Assembly: GCA_003258405.1 (NCBI GenBank)
Contig: QKPN01000001.1
Span: 248,001 to 312,000, forward strand
Length of the DNA stretch: 64,000 nucleotides
Direction: 5' to 3'
Source: Rhodobacteraceae bacterium DSL-40
GTDB taxonomy: Bacteria > Pseudomonadota > Alphaproteobacteria > Rhodobacterales > Rhodobacteraceae
The first letter of the stretch is position 1. The number at the start of each line of letters is the position of its first letter. Positions 47,063 through 56,226 of this stretch are shown here, piece after piece. The translations under genes were made by a program, and so were the position numbers. Under the pieces are notes generated by a model. That model saw nothing but the letters and a program-made list of their open reading frames with translations. It made no database searches and was not told where the DNA came from.

Positions 47063-47767
47063 TCAGGCCGTTTCCCGCTTGCGGGTGGTCCGCTGCTCGA
47101 TGCGCTTCTCGTGCTCGCCCTGGATCAGGCGGTGGACGTAGATGCCGGGCAGGTGGATCGTGTCGGGGTCGAGCGAGCCGCGCGGGACGATTTCCTCGAC
47201 CTCGGCGACGCAGAACTTGCCGCAGGTGGCTGCGGGCGGGTTGAAGTTGCGGGCGGTCTTGCGGAAGACGAGGTTGCCGGTGTCGTCGGCCTTCCACGCC
47301 TTCACGATCGAGAGATCGGCGACAATGCCGCGCTCGAGGATGTAGGTCTCGCCGTCGAACTCCTTGTGCTCCTTGCCCTCGGCGATCACCGTGCCGACGC
47401 CCGTCCGGGTGTAGAAGCCGGGGATGCCGGCGCCGCCGGCGCGCATGCGCTCGGCGAGCGTGCCCTGCGGGTTGAATTCGAGCTCGAGCTCGCCGGAGAG
47501 ATACTGGCGCATGAACTCGGCGTTCTCGCCGACGTAGGACGAGATCATCTTCTTGATCTGGCGGGTCTGCAGCAGCTTGCCGAGGCCGAAATCATCGACG
47601 CCGCAATTGTTGGACGCGATGGTGATGTCCTTGGTGCCCGCCGCAACGATGGCGTCGATCAGCAGTTCGGGAATGCCGCAGAGGCCGAAGCCGCCCGCCG
47701 CGATGAACATGCCGTCGAAAAGCAGGCCGTCAAGGGCGGCCTCGGCGGACTCGTAGACTTTCTGCAT
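47063..47767 (-). CDS. scoA: 3-oxoacid CoA-transferase subunit A
   Basis: The 234-aa alpha subunit carries [21 protein letters not shown] (G-G-F-G-x-x-G-x-P, about residues 20-40) and [15 protein letters not shown]. Start [12 protein letters not shown] at 47767. Its partner scoB is downstream but not adjacent. Frame intact; the upstream extension to 48001 is rejected. Confidence 0.93.
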   Translation of the reverse strand: MQKVYESAEAALDGLLFDGMFIAAGGFGLCGIPELLIDAIVAAGTKDITIASNNCGVDDFGLGKLLQTRQIKKMISSYVGENAEFMRQYLSGELELEFNPQGTLAERMRAGGAGIPGFYTRTGVGTVIAEGKEHKEFDGETYILERGIVADLSIVKAWKADDTGNLVFRKTARNFNPPAATCGKFCVAEVEEIVPRGSLDPDTIHLPGIYVHRLIQGEHEKRIEQRTTRKRETA

Positions 47768-47952
47768 TCGGATTTCCCCCGGCTGGTTTCTGGTCTTGGG
47801 GCTTCTCTCGAAGCGCGCTCTCATCCCCCTGTGCATCCGGGATGGCCGGGGGCAAGTCAAGGGGCGCGCGGCATATCGTGGCATACCGCAAGGGTATCGG
47901 GCCGGGCGGACGGGGGAATCGGACAGAAAACGGACAGTCGCGGCCCGCCCGT

Positions 47953-48294
47953 TCAGGCGGCAGGCCGCTGCGCCTTCGCCTCCTGCATGGCCGGGAGGCA
48001 CTCTTCCTCAAGATCGCGCACCACGGCGACGCCACGGATGATGCCGGGCAATCTCGAGCTGAAAGCGGAAGGGAGGAAACAGGCTGGGCCTGCCTCAGCC
48101 GCAAAAGCGATGACCACATGGTCCCATTCGATGCGCGATTGCACAGACCAGACCAGCGCGGCTCCGGCCACCACGGCGATCAGAGAGGGATAATTCGTCT
48201 GCGTTCTGCCGAAGAACGGAACATGTAATTCGGAAACGACCCCATCCCCATCAGGATTTTCCTGTTGTCGCGCATTCACCCAAGCGGCCGTCAA
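47953..48294 (-). pseudogene. Decayed paralogue of the small gene at 48521-48826
   Basis: This 113-codon frame ends [23 protein letters not shown]. The intact neighbour reads RIIRGGAVVRTLDEERHPVMQEA at the corresponding place. At DNA level 47973-48043 resembles 48591-48653, with long matches such as CGCCTCCTGCATG. The N-terminal half has diverged and lost the sibling's alignment, so a decaying duplicate is the simplest reading. It could also be a diverged functional copy. Confidence 0.5.
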
Positions 48295-48520
48295 TAGTAA
48301 AATAGATTTCGAAAAAAGGGGGCGCGAATGTTCAAATTCAGATTTTCAATTTTCTCCTGTCCACCTCATGCCCTTACGGAGCGACGGACGAGGTGCACGG
48401 AACTCTGTTTGCAAGCGCCCTGACACTGCCGGTGTTGCCTGACCCTCAAGAACAGTCGCAGTGACGGCAATACCCGGAAACCCCTTCGACACAGCCATGC
48501 GCAAGGGGACGCCGAGCGGC

Positions 48521-48826
48521 TCATGCGTCGTGCCGGATCTCCTCGGTGTAGACGACCATCGCCGCGCCGGTGCGCCGCGCGCCTTCCATCGCCTCCTGCA
48601 TGACCGGGTGGCGCTCCTCGTCGAGGGTGCGCACGACGGCGCCGCCCCGGATTATGCGTGCATGCTGCCAGCCGGCCCGCGTCGTCTCGTCCACCGCTTT
48701 CTCATGGGCCGTCTCCGTTGAAGCGGCCGTGACGTAGAGGATCAGCGCATGGCGTGCCCCCGGCCGGTAGCTGCCCGACGATCCAGCCACCGCTTCGGCC
48801 AGAAAGATATAGATGTCATCTGTCAT
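48521..48826 (-). CDS. Small conserved-looking protein, unknown function
   Basis: From ATG 48826 the product is 101 aa (MTDDIYIFLAEAVAGSSGSY). No signal peptide, no membrane helix. It alternates beta and alpha segments: HALILYVTAASTETAHEKAVDETTRAGW and GAVVRTLDEERHPVMQEAMEGARRTGAAMVVY. The regular pattern of about 100 residues suggests a ferredoxin-like alpha/beta fold. A decayed copy lies 230 bp away. I recognise no family. Confidence 0.55.
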   Translation of the reverse strand: MTDDIYIFLAEAVAGSSGSYRPGARHALILYVTAASTETAHEKAVDETTRAGWQHARIIRGGAVVRTLDEERHPVMQEAMEGARRTGAAMVVYTEEIRHDA

Positions 48827-48961
48827 GCTGCCCGCCCCCCGCACAGCGCCGACGCGATCTGAACAAATCGCCACTAATTGTCAGTTTTGTCGGGAGGCCG
48901 CCCGATGTCCATGCAAGGGTTGACACTTCCTTAATGGCGGGCGGAGCGCGAAGGTGGCTTC

Positions 48962-50140
48962 TCAGAGCTCGTCGTCGATGAAGGTGACCTGGCGGAAATA
49001 GCCGTAGGGCTCGAAGGACGCGCCGAGCGCGCCGATCCCCAGCGAGAGGGCGGCGCAGAAGCCGGCCATGCGGACCCGGGCGAAGTTTTCCGTGAAATCG
49101 CCGCTCACCCAGGACCCGAGCAGGGCATCGCCGAAGAAGACCAGCGCCATGAGCAGGCTCGCGCCGAAGACGGCGAGATAGGTCACGGCCATGCCGATGC
49201 CGACGGCGGCCGCTGCGCTCGTGTTGCTGACCACGCGCTGTTCCATCAGGCCGCGCTCGCCGGGGCGGGCGAGCAGCCGCTGGGATTTCAGGACCCAGCC
49301 GCTGGTGGCGATGAGGGCCGCGAGCGAGGTTGCGACGACCGTGCCGACCGGAAGCCGCAACGCCACGTCCCAGGATTCGGCCGTCATCATCAGCACCGCG
49401 AGGGCCGAGGCCGCCGCGGTGGTCAGACGGTTGAACCGCAGGGGAAATTCCCAGGGCCGCATCCGCAGGATGCCGCGCGGCAACGCCCGGCGGTTGACCC
49501 ACAGGGCACGGGCGTAGAAGGCGAGCGCACCCGAGTGGCCCGCCTCCGTCTCCTCGACGCGGAGATCGGCCACATCCGCAAGCACCTCCGAGAGGTGTTC
49601 GGTATCCTCGCGGGAATAGTCCTCGGCCGAGAGGGTATCGAGATCGCGCGGGCGGTCGAAGGGACCCATGGCGCCGCCGGTATCGGGCGCGAGCCCGTTG
49701 AGCCGCCCGAAGAGGTTCATGGCAAGCGCCACGATCCGCGCAGACATCCGCTCCGCATCGAAATTGCCGTCGACAAGGCGCGCGGTGGAGATGATCGCGG
49801 CGCCGAAGGCGTGGGAGAGCACGGCATGGGTTGCCGGGCGGGTGTAGGCCACGAGATCCTGGGTGGTGAGCACGAAGACGTAATCGAGCCGGCGGCGGGT
49901 CCGCACGATTTCGGCCTCGTCGAGCAGCATGACCGGCTCGATCGCGCGTTCCTTGTGCATCTCCCCGCGCTCGACGATCTCGTGGCGCCAGTCGAAGCCG
50001 GGAAAGAGGCGGGAGAGCCGCGTCATCACCTCCTCCGCGGCGGCGATCATCGGCTGCCGCGCGGTTCCGAGGCCGGGGCCGAGAAGAAGCCAGCCGATCT
50101 CGACCCGCGGCCGGCCGGCAGGGCGCGCCTCGCCGGTCAT
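48962..50140 (-). CDS. Multi-pass membrane protein of unknown function next to parA
   Basis: From ATG 50140 the product is 392 aa. The soluble N-terminal half (about 1-215) has RVEIGWLLLGPGLGTARQPM, then RRRLDYVFVLTTQDLVAYTRPATHAVLSHAFGAAIISTARL. The C-terminal half has four or five hydrophobic helices (about 240-370). No known motif. It starts 28 bp after the parA stop on the same strand, so the two look like an operon. The frame upstream of 50140 belongs to parA in another phase. Confidence 0.65.
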   Translation of the reverse strand: MTGEARPAGRPRVEIGWLLLGPGLGTARQPMIAAAEEVMTRLSRLFPGFDWRHEIVERGEMHKERAIEPVMLLDEAEIVRTRRRLDYVFVLTTQDLVAYTRPATHAVLSHAFGAAIISTARLVDGNFDAERMSARIVALAMNLFGRLNGLAPDTGGAMGPFDRPRDLDTLSAEDYSREDTEHLSEVLADVADLRVEETEAGHSGALAFYARALWVNRRALPRGILRMRPWEFPLRFNRLTTAAASALAVLMMTAESWDVALRLPVGTVVATSLAALIATSGWVLKSQRLLARPGERGLMEQRVVSNTSAAAAVGIGMAVTYLAVFGASLLMALVFFGDALLGSWVSGDFTENFARVRMAGFCAALSLGIGALGASFEPYGYFRQVTFIDDEL

Positions 50141-50168
50141 TGCCGGCACCTGTTGGGGAAGTCGGGTC

Positions 50169-50789
50169 TCACGCGGCGAGAAGGCCCTCGATTTCGGCCT
50201 GGAGCGCGCGGGTCTCGCGCGCCGCCGCCGACCGGCCGGAGAGCTCGCCCGCGGTGCGGCCGTCGAGGAAGGCCTGGGCGAAGGCGACGCGGTTGCCGAG
50301 ACGGCTTTCAAGCAGCAGCGTGCGGGCCTCGCCAAGGGTCGCGAGCACATCCTCGAGCGAGCTCGAGCGCGGCGGCACGCGGTTGAGCAGGATCCGGCAG
50401 GGGGTGCGGAAGCGGGCCGCGCTGTCGATCACCGTCTGGCTGGCCCAGACATCGACCGGCGAGGGCTGGCAGGGGGTGATGACGATGTCGGTTTCGCGGA
50501 GCACGTTGTCGAGGAGGCTTGTGTCGGCGCCGGGGCAGTCGACCAGCACGAGATCGTGGTTCTTGCGCGCCTGCTTCATGTCGGAGGACGCGCGGTAGCT
50601 CTTGCTCTCGATGCGGGTGAGGCTGGAATCGCCGCGCAGGGCGACCCAGCGGGAGAGCGACTGCTGCGCGTCGAGATCGATCAGCGCGACGGACTTGCCC
50701 GCGCGGATCCATTCGACGGCAAGATGCGCCAGAACCGTGGTCTTGCCTGCGCCGCCCTTCTGTTGGGCAAAGGTAATGATGTGCCCCAT
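50169..50789 (-). CDS. ParA/MinD-family ATPase
   Basis: The 206-aa protein begins MGHIITFAQQKGGAGKTTVL, a deviant Walker A (KGGxGKTT). SVALIDLDAQQSLSRW (Walker A') and HDLVLVDCPGADTSL (Walker B) follow. There is no N-terminal HTH, so it is the short ParA type that positions cargo or regulates partners, and no parB lies next to it. The start codon sits inside an 11-bp inverted repeat. Co-directional with the membrane protein downstream. The cargo is unknown. Confidence 0.9.
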   Translation of the reverse strand: MGHIITFAQQKGGAGKTTVLAHLAVEWIRAGKSVALIDLDAQQSLSRWVALRGDSSLTRIESKSYRASSDMKQARKNHDLVLVDCPGADTSLLDNVLRETDIVITPCQPSPVDVWASQTVIDSAARFRTPCRILLNRVPPRSSSLEDVLATLGEARTLLLESRLGNRVAFAQAFLDGRTAGELSGRSAAARETRALQAEIEGLLAA

Positions 50790-50828
50790 ATACTGTGTCT
50801 CCTGCCCCCGCTTTCCGCAGTATATGGG
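50785..50828. promoter_or_regulatory. 11-bp inverted repeat spanning the parA start codon
   Basis: CCCATATACTG (50785-50795) and CAGTATATGGG (50818-50828) are exact reverse complements with a 22-nt spacer. On the minus strand the right copy of the dyad holds parA's ATG, and the GGAGAC ribosome site falls in the loop. This is either an autoregulatory DNA operator or an mRNA hairpin that controls initiation. Confidence 0.6.
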
Positions 50829-51092
50829 AAAGATCTGCGTTGAAAAGAGGCAATCGCGGGAGGCATGCACACCAAGGCGACAGCGCCGGAGGGCCGCCGG
50901 GGCGACCGGAAAACCGCTTCAATTACAATTTGATGCAAAGTCTATCTCATGCGCCTCGGGAAGTGCTGCGGCCTTCACGGCTCCGCGCGCGGCTGCGAAG
51001 GCCGCTTTCGCTCGCTTTGCGCATTGTCTAGGAAGGCCGGACGTCATCGGGGGCGCCGGCCCCCGCCAGCAGACCAACCGGAGGATCTCCTC

Positions 51093-52733
51093 ATGAGCGA
51101 ATGGTGGCGCGGCTGCGTGATCTATCAGATCTATCCCCGCTCGTTTCAGGACAGCACCGGCGACGGGGTGGGCGATCTGCCCGGCATCACCAGCCGGCTC
51201 GGGCATGTCGCGAAGCTCGGGGCCGATGCGATCTGGCTCTCGCCGATCTTTCCCTCGCCCATGGCCGACATGGGCTACGACGTGTCGAACTACACCGATA
51301 TCGAGCCGCTCTTCGGCTCGCTCAGGGATTTCGACGCGCTGGTGGCAGAGGCACACCGGCAGGGGCTCAAGGTCATCATCGACCAGGTGCTGAGCCACAC
51401 CTCGGAGAAGCATCCGTGGTTCATCGAGAGCCGCTCGAGCCGGAGCAATCCGCGGGCGGACTGGTATGTCTGGGCCGATCCCAACCCGGACGGCACGCCG
51501 CCCAACAACTGGCCCTCGGTCTTCGGCGGCCCGGCGTGGGAATGGGACGGGGTGCGGCGGCAGTATTACCTGCACAACTTCCTGATCGAGCAGCCCGATC
51601 TCAACTTCCACAATCCGGCGGTGCAGGACGCGCTGCTCGAGACCATGCGCTTCTGGCTCGAGCGCGGGGTGGACGGCTTCCGGCTCGATACGGTGAACTA
51701 CTATTTCCACGACCCGAAGCTGCGGTCGAACCCGCCGGAGAAGCGCGACGATCCTCGCCCAACGGTGAACCCCTACGACATGCAGGATCACCGCTTCTCG
51801 AAGAACCGGCCCGAGAACATCGCCTTTCTCAACCGGATGCGGGCGCTGCTTGACGAATACGACGACCGCATGCTGGTGGGCGAGGTCGGCGAGCAGGGGC
51901 ACCGCGCCGTGGAGATCATGGCGGAGTACACCAAGGGCCGCGACCGGCTGCACATGGCCTATTCCTTCGACATGCTGAAGGACTTCTTCTCGGCGGAGTA
52001 TTTCGCCACGAAGATCAAGGCCTTCTTCAAGCATGCGCCCGACGGCTGGCCCTGCTGGAGCTTCTCGAACCACGATGTGATCCGCCATCTCAGCCGCTGG
52101 GAGGGGCACGGGGCCAACCGCGATGCGCTGGCCAAGCTCACGGCGGCGATGCTGCTGAGCTTCCGCGGCTCGGTCTGCGTCTATCAGGGCGAGGAGCTGG
52201 GGCTCACCGAATCCGATCTGGCCTTCGAGGAGCTGACCGATCCGCCGGGCATCCGCTTCTGGCCGGAATACAAGGGCCGCGATGGCTGCCGGACACCGAT
52301 TCCCTGGGATGCGAGCAACCCCTGCAACGGCTTTTCGACCGTCGTGCCCTGGCTGCCGGTGAAGCCCGCGCAGGCGGCGCGCAACGTGGCCGAGCAGGAG
52401 ATGGAGCCGGGCTCGACGCTCGCCTTCTATCGCGCGTTCCTCGCCTGGCGGCGGCAATGCCCGGAGCTGCACGACGGGGACCTCCGGTTCGTCGAGACCA
52501 CGGAGCCGGTGCTGGCCTTCGAGCGCAGCGGCTCCGGCGGCGGCCGGATCGCCTGCGTCTTCAACCTCTCCGCCCATCAGACCGAGCGGGTGACGGCGAA
52601 GGGCGCGGTGCTGGCGGCCGGCGCCCCGACGGAAGGGGCGACGCTCGCGGAGGGCCGGCTCACGCTCGCCCCCAACGGCTTTGCCTTCCTCGTGCCGGAG
52701 GCCGAGGGCGCCGAGATGGGGATCCGGAGCTGA
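51093..52733 (+). CDS. Alpha-glucosidase, glycoside hydrolase family 13
   Basis: The 546-aa enzyme starts MSEWWRGCVIYQIYPRSFQD at 51093, behind GGAGGA; an upstream Met at 50949 is rejected. The GH13 barrel shows DQVLSHTSEKHPWF (region I), GFRLDTVNYY (nucleophile Asp, about residue 196), MLVGEVGE (acid/base Glu, about 262) and FSNHDVIRH (about 326). The YQGEELGL loop and RTPIPWD match oligo-1,6-/alpha-1,4-glucosidases of the AglA type. No signal peptide. It hydrolyses short malto- or isomalto-oligosaccharides. Confidence 0.93.
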   Translation: MSEWWRGCVIYQIYPRSFQDSTGDGVGDLPGITSRLGHVAKLGADAIWLSPIFPSPMADMGYDVSNYTDIEPLFGSLRDFDALVAEAHRQGLKVIIDQVLSHTSEKHPWFIESRSSRSNPRADWYVWADPNPDGTPPNNWPSVFGGPAWEWDGVRRQYYLHNFLIEQPDLNFHNPAVQDALLETMRFWLERGVDGFRLDTVNYYFHDPKLRSNPPEKRDDPRPTVNPYDMQDHRFSKNRPENIAFLNRMRALLDEYDDRMLVGEVGEQGHRAVEIMAEYTKGRDRLHMAYSFDMLKDFFSAEYFATKIKAFFKHAPDGWPCWSFSNHDVIRHLSRWEGHGANRDALAKLTAAMLLSFRGSVCVYQGEELGLTESDLAFEELTDPPGIRFWPEYKGRDGCRTPIPWDASNPCNGFSTVVPWLPVKPAQAARNVAEQEMEPGSTLAFYRAFLAWRRQCPELHDGDLRFVETTEPVLAFERSGSGGGRIACVFNLSAHQTERVTAKGAVLAAGAPTEGATLAEGRLTLAPNGFAFLVPEAEGAEMGIRS

Positions 52734-52754
52734 ATGGAGGGAACCGGAACGGCC

Positions 52755-54248
52755 ATGACCGACACCGCAGCCTATGACGACCTCACCGACCATCTGGCGC
52801 GCATGGGCGCGCTCGAGCAGGTCGCGGGCCTCCTGAACTGGGATCAGGAGACGCAGATGCCGCCGAAAGGCGCGGCGCAGCGGGCGGCGCAGGCCGGGGC
52901 GGTGGCCTCGGCGCTGCATGCGCTCGCGATCGATCCGCGCATCGAGGGCTGGATCGCGGCGATCGAGGCCGATGGCCCGCCTTCCGGCGCGATCGCGGTC
53001 AATGTGGCGGAGGCCCGCAGGCTGCATGGCCGGGCGGTGCGCATCCCCTCGAAGCTCGCGGGCGAGCTCGCACGGGTCTCGGCGGAGGTGCAGATGGTCT
53101 GGGAGGCGGCCCGGCCCGGATCCGATCTCGCGGCCTTCCTGCCGGCGCTCGAGCGGCTGGTCGCGCTCAAGCGCAGCGAGGCGGACTGTCTCGCCGAACC
53201 GGGCGAGGCGCCCTATGACGCGCTGCTCGCGGAATACGAGTCCGGCATCACCGCGGCCGAGATCGAGGTGGTCTTCGGACGCCTGCGCGCCGGTCTCGTC
53301 GATCTCCGGGCGCGGATTGCGGCGAAGGGCGCGCCGCCCGCGCGGCTGTCCGGCAGCTTTCCCGGTGCAGGCCAGATGGCGCTCGCCCGGCGGCTCGGCT
53401 GTGTCTTCGGCTATGACTGGGCGGCGGGGCGGCTCGACCTCGCGGCGCATCCCTCGAGCTCGGGCTCGGGCGGCGATGTGCGGATCACCACGCGGATCGA
53501 TACCGAGGATCCGCGCGAATGTCTCTACTCGACGGTCCATGAGGTCGGGCACGCGGTCTACGAGCAGAATCTCGATCCGGATCAGGTCTTTCTGCCCGCC
53601 GGCTCACATGCCTCGATGGGAATTCACGAGAGCCAGTCGCGGCTTTTCGAGAATCAGCTGGGCCGGAGCCGGGCGTTCTGCACCTGGTTGCATCCGGCGA
53701 TGGCGGAGGCTTTCGGTGATCCCGGCGCCGCCGACCCGGAGGCGCTCTACCGGGCGGTCAATGCGGTGGAGACCGGGCTCATCCGCACCGAGGCCGACGA
53801 GGTGCATTACAACCTCCACATCATGATGCGCTTCGATCTCGAGCGGGCGCTGATCTCGGGCGCGCTGGCGGTACGGGATCTGCCGGAGGCGTGGAACGCG
53901 CGGTTTCGCGCCGATTTCGGGATCGAGGTGCCGGATGCGGCGCGGGGCTGCATGCAGGACGTGCACTGGGCGGCGGGGCTCTTCGGCTATTTCCCGACCT
54001 ACACGCTCGGCAACATCTATGCCGGCGAGCTTCATGCTGCGCTTCGCCGTGATCTGCCCGATCTCGACGCGAGCCTCGCGGCCGGAGATCTCGCGCCGGT
54101 GCTCGGCTGGCTGCGCGAGAAGATCCACCGGCGCGGGCGGCTGCTCGGCCCGGTGGAGCTCGTCACCTCGGCGGTGGGCCATGCCCCGACGGAGGCGCCG
54201 CTGCTGGCCTATCTCGAGGAGAAGTACGGCGCGCTCCACGGGGTGTGA
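52755..54248 (+). CDS. M32-family metallocarboxypeptidase
   Basis: The product from ATG 52755 is 497 aa (an ATG at 52734 would add 7). The catalytic zinc motif is HEVGHAVYEQ (about residue 262), then GIHESQSRLFENQLGRS with the third ligand Glu, RTEADEVHYNLHIMMRFD and DVHWAAGLFGYFPTYTLGNIYA, all diagnostic of thermostable carboxypeptidase 1. Start 21 bp after the glucosidase stop. It releases C-terminal residues from peptides. Confidence 0.95.
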   Translation: MTDTAAYDDLTDHLARMGALEQVAGLLNWDQETQMPPKGAAQRAAQAGAVASALHALAIDPRIEGWIAAIEADGPPSGAIAVNVAEARRLHGRAVRIPSKLAGELARVSAEVQMVWEAARPGSDLAAFLPALERLVALKRSEADCLAEPGEAPYDALLAEYESGITAAEIEVVFGRLRAGLVDLRARIAAKGAPPARLSGSFPGAGQMALARRLGCVFGYDWAAGRLDLAAHPSSSGSGGDVRITTRIDTEDPRECLYSTVHEVGHAVYEQNLDPDQVFLPAGSHASMGIHESQSRLFENQLGRSRAFCTWLHPAMAEAFGDPGAADPEALYRAVNAVETGLIRTEADEVHYNLHIMMRFDLERALISGALAVRDLPEAWNARFRADFGIEVPDAARGCMQDVHWAAGLFGYFPTYTLGNIYAGELHAALRRDLPDLDASLAAGDLAPVLGWLREKIHRRGRLLGPVELVTSAVGHAPTEAPLLAYLEEKYGALHGV

Positions 54249-54385
54249 GCGCGCTGCAACGCCAGACGTTAACAGGCTATTTATACACAGTATTTTTCAG
54301 ATTCAGGCTGGGTGGACACCATTTGTTCACCCTGTTCGCGCATAGTCCGTCCGTTCGACAGGAGATGGTTGGAAAGGGCGGAAAA

Positions 54386-54940
54386 ATGGCGAAGCACTTT
54401 TGCACCCATGTCGAGCGGGATTTCGCGTTCGACTTCGTGCCCGTGTTTCCGGAGGACCTTTTCGAGGACCCGGAAATCTGCGTGGTGCTGGCCGAGGCCG
54501 GGATCACGCCGGATGCGCGGGGGAACCGTCTGGCGGTTCTGCGCACGCCGCAGGCCCGGATAGCGTTTCTGGAGGCGGAGGACAGGGTCAAGGAGGCGAT
54601 GTGGAACGCCGGCTGGGCCGTGTCGGCTGGAGCCGGGGAGGCGGCGGAGAGCGAGGCCGCCCGCAGTTCCCGGCTTCGCGACCGCATCGTCGAGAAGGCC
54701 GCCTCGATGCGGGAGGGGCGGATCTCGCCGCAGGTGATGCGGCTCTGCGTGCTCCAGCTTCACCGGTTCGAGGCCGAGCGGCTGCAGGGGCGGCGGCTCG
54801 ATCCGGGCGCGCTGCGCGAGGCGCTGCCCGGTGGGGGAGATGAGGTGCACCTGCCGGAGTTCGGCATGTGGGAGGCACAGGCGCTGATCCAGGCAGCCGA
54901 CCGGCTGCGCGCGAACGGCGCTACGACGCGAGGGGTGTGA
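54386..54940 (+). CDS. Hypothetical soluble protein, 184 aa
   Basis: ATG 54386, behind GGAAAGGGCGG, is preferred over ATG 54365. The product begins MAKHFCTHVERDFAFDFVPV, is acidic and helical and has no signal peptide. ILVLAEAGITPDARGNRLAVLRTP and LREALPGGGDEVHLPEFGMWEAQALIQAADRLR are recognisable segments but match no family I know. It is isolated between the M32 gene and the CTERM protein. Confidence 0.65.
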   Translation: MAKHFCTHVERDFAFDFVPVFPEDLFEDPEICVVLAEAGITPDARGNRLAVLRTPQARIAFLEAEDRVKEAMWNAGWAVSAGAGEAAESEAARSSRLRDRIVEKAASMREGRISPQVMRLCVLQLHRFEAERLQGRRLDPGALREALPGGGDEVHLPEFGMWEAQALIQAADRLRANGATTRGV

Positions 54941-55274
54941 CGAGGCCGGAGTGTGGAGCCCGCAGGGAGCAGGCTCCACACTCCGGCAGGCGATGGCGCG
55001 TGCCGCGCAGGCCGCAATCCTTTGACCTGACCCATCACATGACACCGCACCAGCCCGGATCGGGGCCGGGGCGGTTTCAGGCTTTTCCGGAAAAGGCCCG
55101 AGCGGCTTTTCCCCGCAGCAACACCGCAAACATAGCCGTGACACGGCCGAAAGGGGCCTGGCCGGGCCGCTTCACGTCGGCACGCCACTGCCGTTGCCAC
55201 ACGTGTTGCGATCAACCCGTCTCCGGGCTAGGCTTTCCTTCAAGCAATTCGAAAGAAGAATTTTGGAGGAAGAA

Positions 55275-56117
55275 ATGATTTATGGCGCACGTCCGCTGCT
55301 TGCGGGATTGCTTCTGACCGGCGGTACGAGCTTGGCCAGCGCGGTCACGGTCGATTACTATTATGTCGGTGGGCCCGCCTTCCTCTCCAACGCCCCGGAC
55401 CAGCCGCTCTTCAACACCGGACATCTCAGGATCGACACCGACCGGCTGGCGCCGGGCACCGCGCTCGAAAACCTCGAGGTCCGCTTCCAGGCCGGCCCCG
55501 ATGCCGGACCGGACAGCACGCTCAATGCCGAGGCAGTGGTCGAGTATGATTTCGCGCTCGGGACGGGGGAGACGGATCTGCCGGCGCGCTACAGCCTCAG
55601 TTTCGATGCCGACGGTGCGCTGACAGCGTGGAACTTTCAGGCGGATTACGCCATTTCCACGAGCGTTTCCGAGCTCTTCGAGGTCGGCGGCGGGCGGGAT
55701 CTCTATTATTTCGAGGATGCCAACGGCTTCCGCGACGACGCGATCCGGGAGGCGGTGCTCGCGGCCTCGGGCTATGCGCCCGGAAGCGACGCCTATGAGG
55801 GGCTGGCCTGCGGTTCCTGGGCAAGCGGGGACGGCACCTGCTACCGCGAAGGCAGCTCCGGCTCGCCCGGGATCTGGCAGACGATCCTGCGGAGCGAGGG
55901 CGGCGGCACCTGGATCCGGGACGATGCCGGCCGCTATGCCGCCCTGGTGGCGGAGCGGACGGCGGCGGGCCTCGCGCAGCCGCCGGGCAGTTTCCGGACC
56001 TACGATCCCGCGGACTACGTGGCGGCCATCCCGCTGCCCGCACCGCTCGCGCTGCTTGCAGGCGGCATCGGAGCGCTCGCGCTCGTCGGGGCCGGCCGCA
56101 AGCGCCGCGCCGCCTGA
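55275..56117 (+). CDS. VPLPA-CTERM-type secreted protein
   Basis: From ATG 55275, behind GGAGGA, the product is 280 aa. It has a signal peptide (about residues 1-22, ending ASA) and a strand-rich middle with VEYDFALGTGETDLPARYSLSFDADG. The C-terminal tripartite tail IPLPAPLALLAGGIGALALV then GAGRKRRAA has the I/VPLPA motif, a transmembrane helix and a basic end. This is the PEP-CTERM-like sorting signal of Rhodobacterales, cut by an exosortase. No exosortase gene is in the window. The protein's role is unknown. Confidence 0.85.
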   Translation: MIYGARPLLAGLLLTGGTSLASAVTVDYYYVGGPAFLSNAPDQPLFNTGHLRIDTDRLAPGTALENLEVRFQAGPDAGPDSTLNAEAVVEYDFALGTGETDLPARYSLSFDADGALTAWNFQADYAISTSVSELFEVGGGRDLYYFEDANGFRDDAIREAVLAASGYAPGSDAYEGLACGSWASGDGTCYREGSSGSPGIWQTILRSEGGGTWIRDDAGRYAALVAERTAAGLAQPPGSFRTYDPADYVAAIPLPAPLALLAGGIGALALVGAGRKRRAA

Positions 56118-56226
56118 CGGAGGGCCTTGCCCGTCGCCTTCTGGCTGGTCGCGCGAGGGCGGGCGGGACGATGGGGACTTGCAGACGCCGCCGGCGGAAG
56201 GGGTACAGCCCCCCGCGCCGCGGGGC

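Noticed and set aside
50919-53552. 877-codon minus-strand open frame
   Set aside because: Antisense to the alpha-glucosidase and M32 genes, which have clear catalytic motifs.
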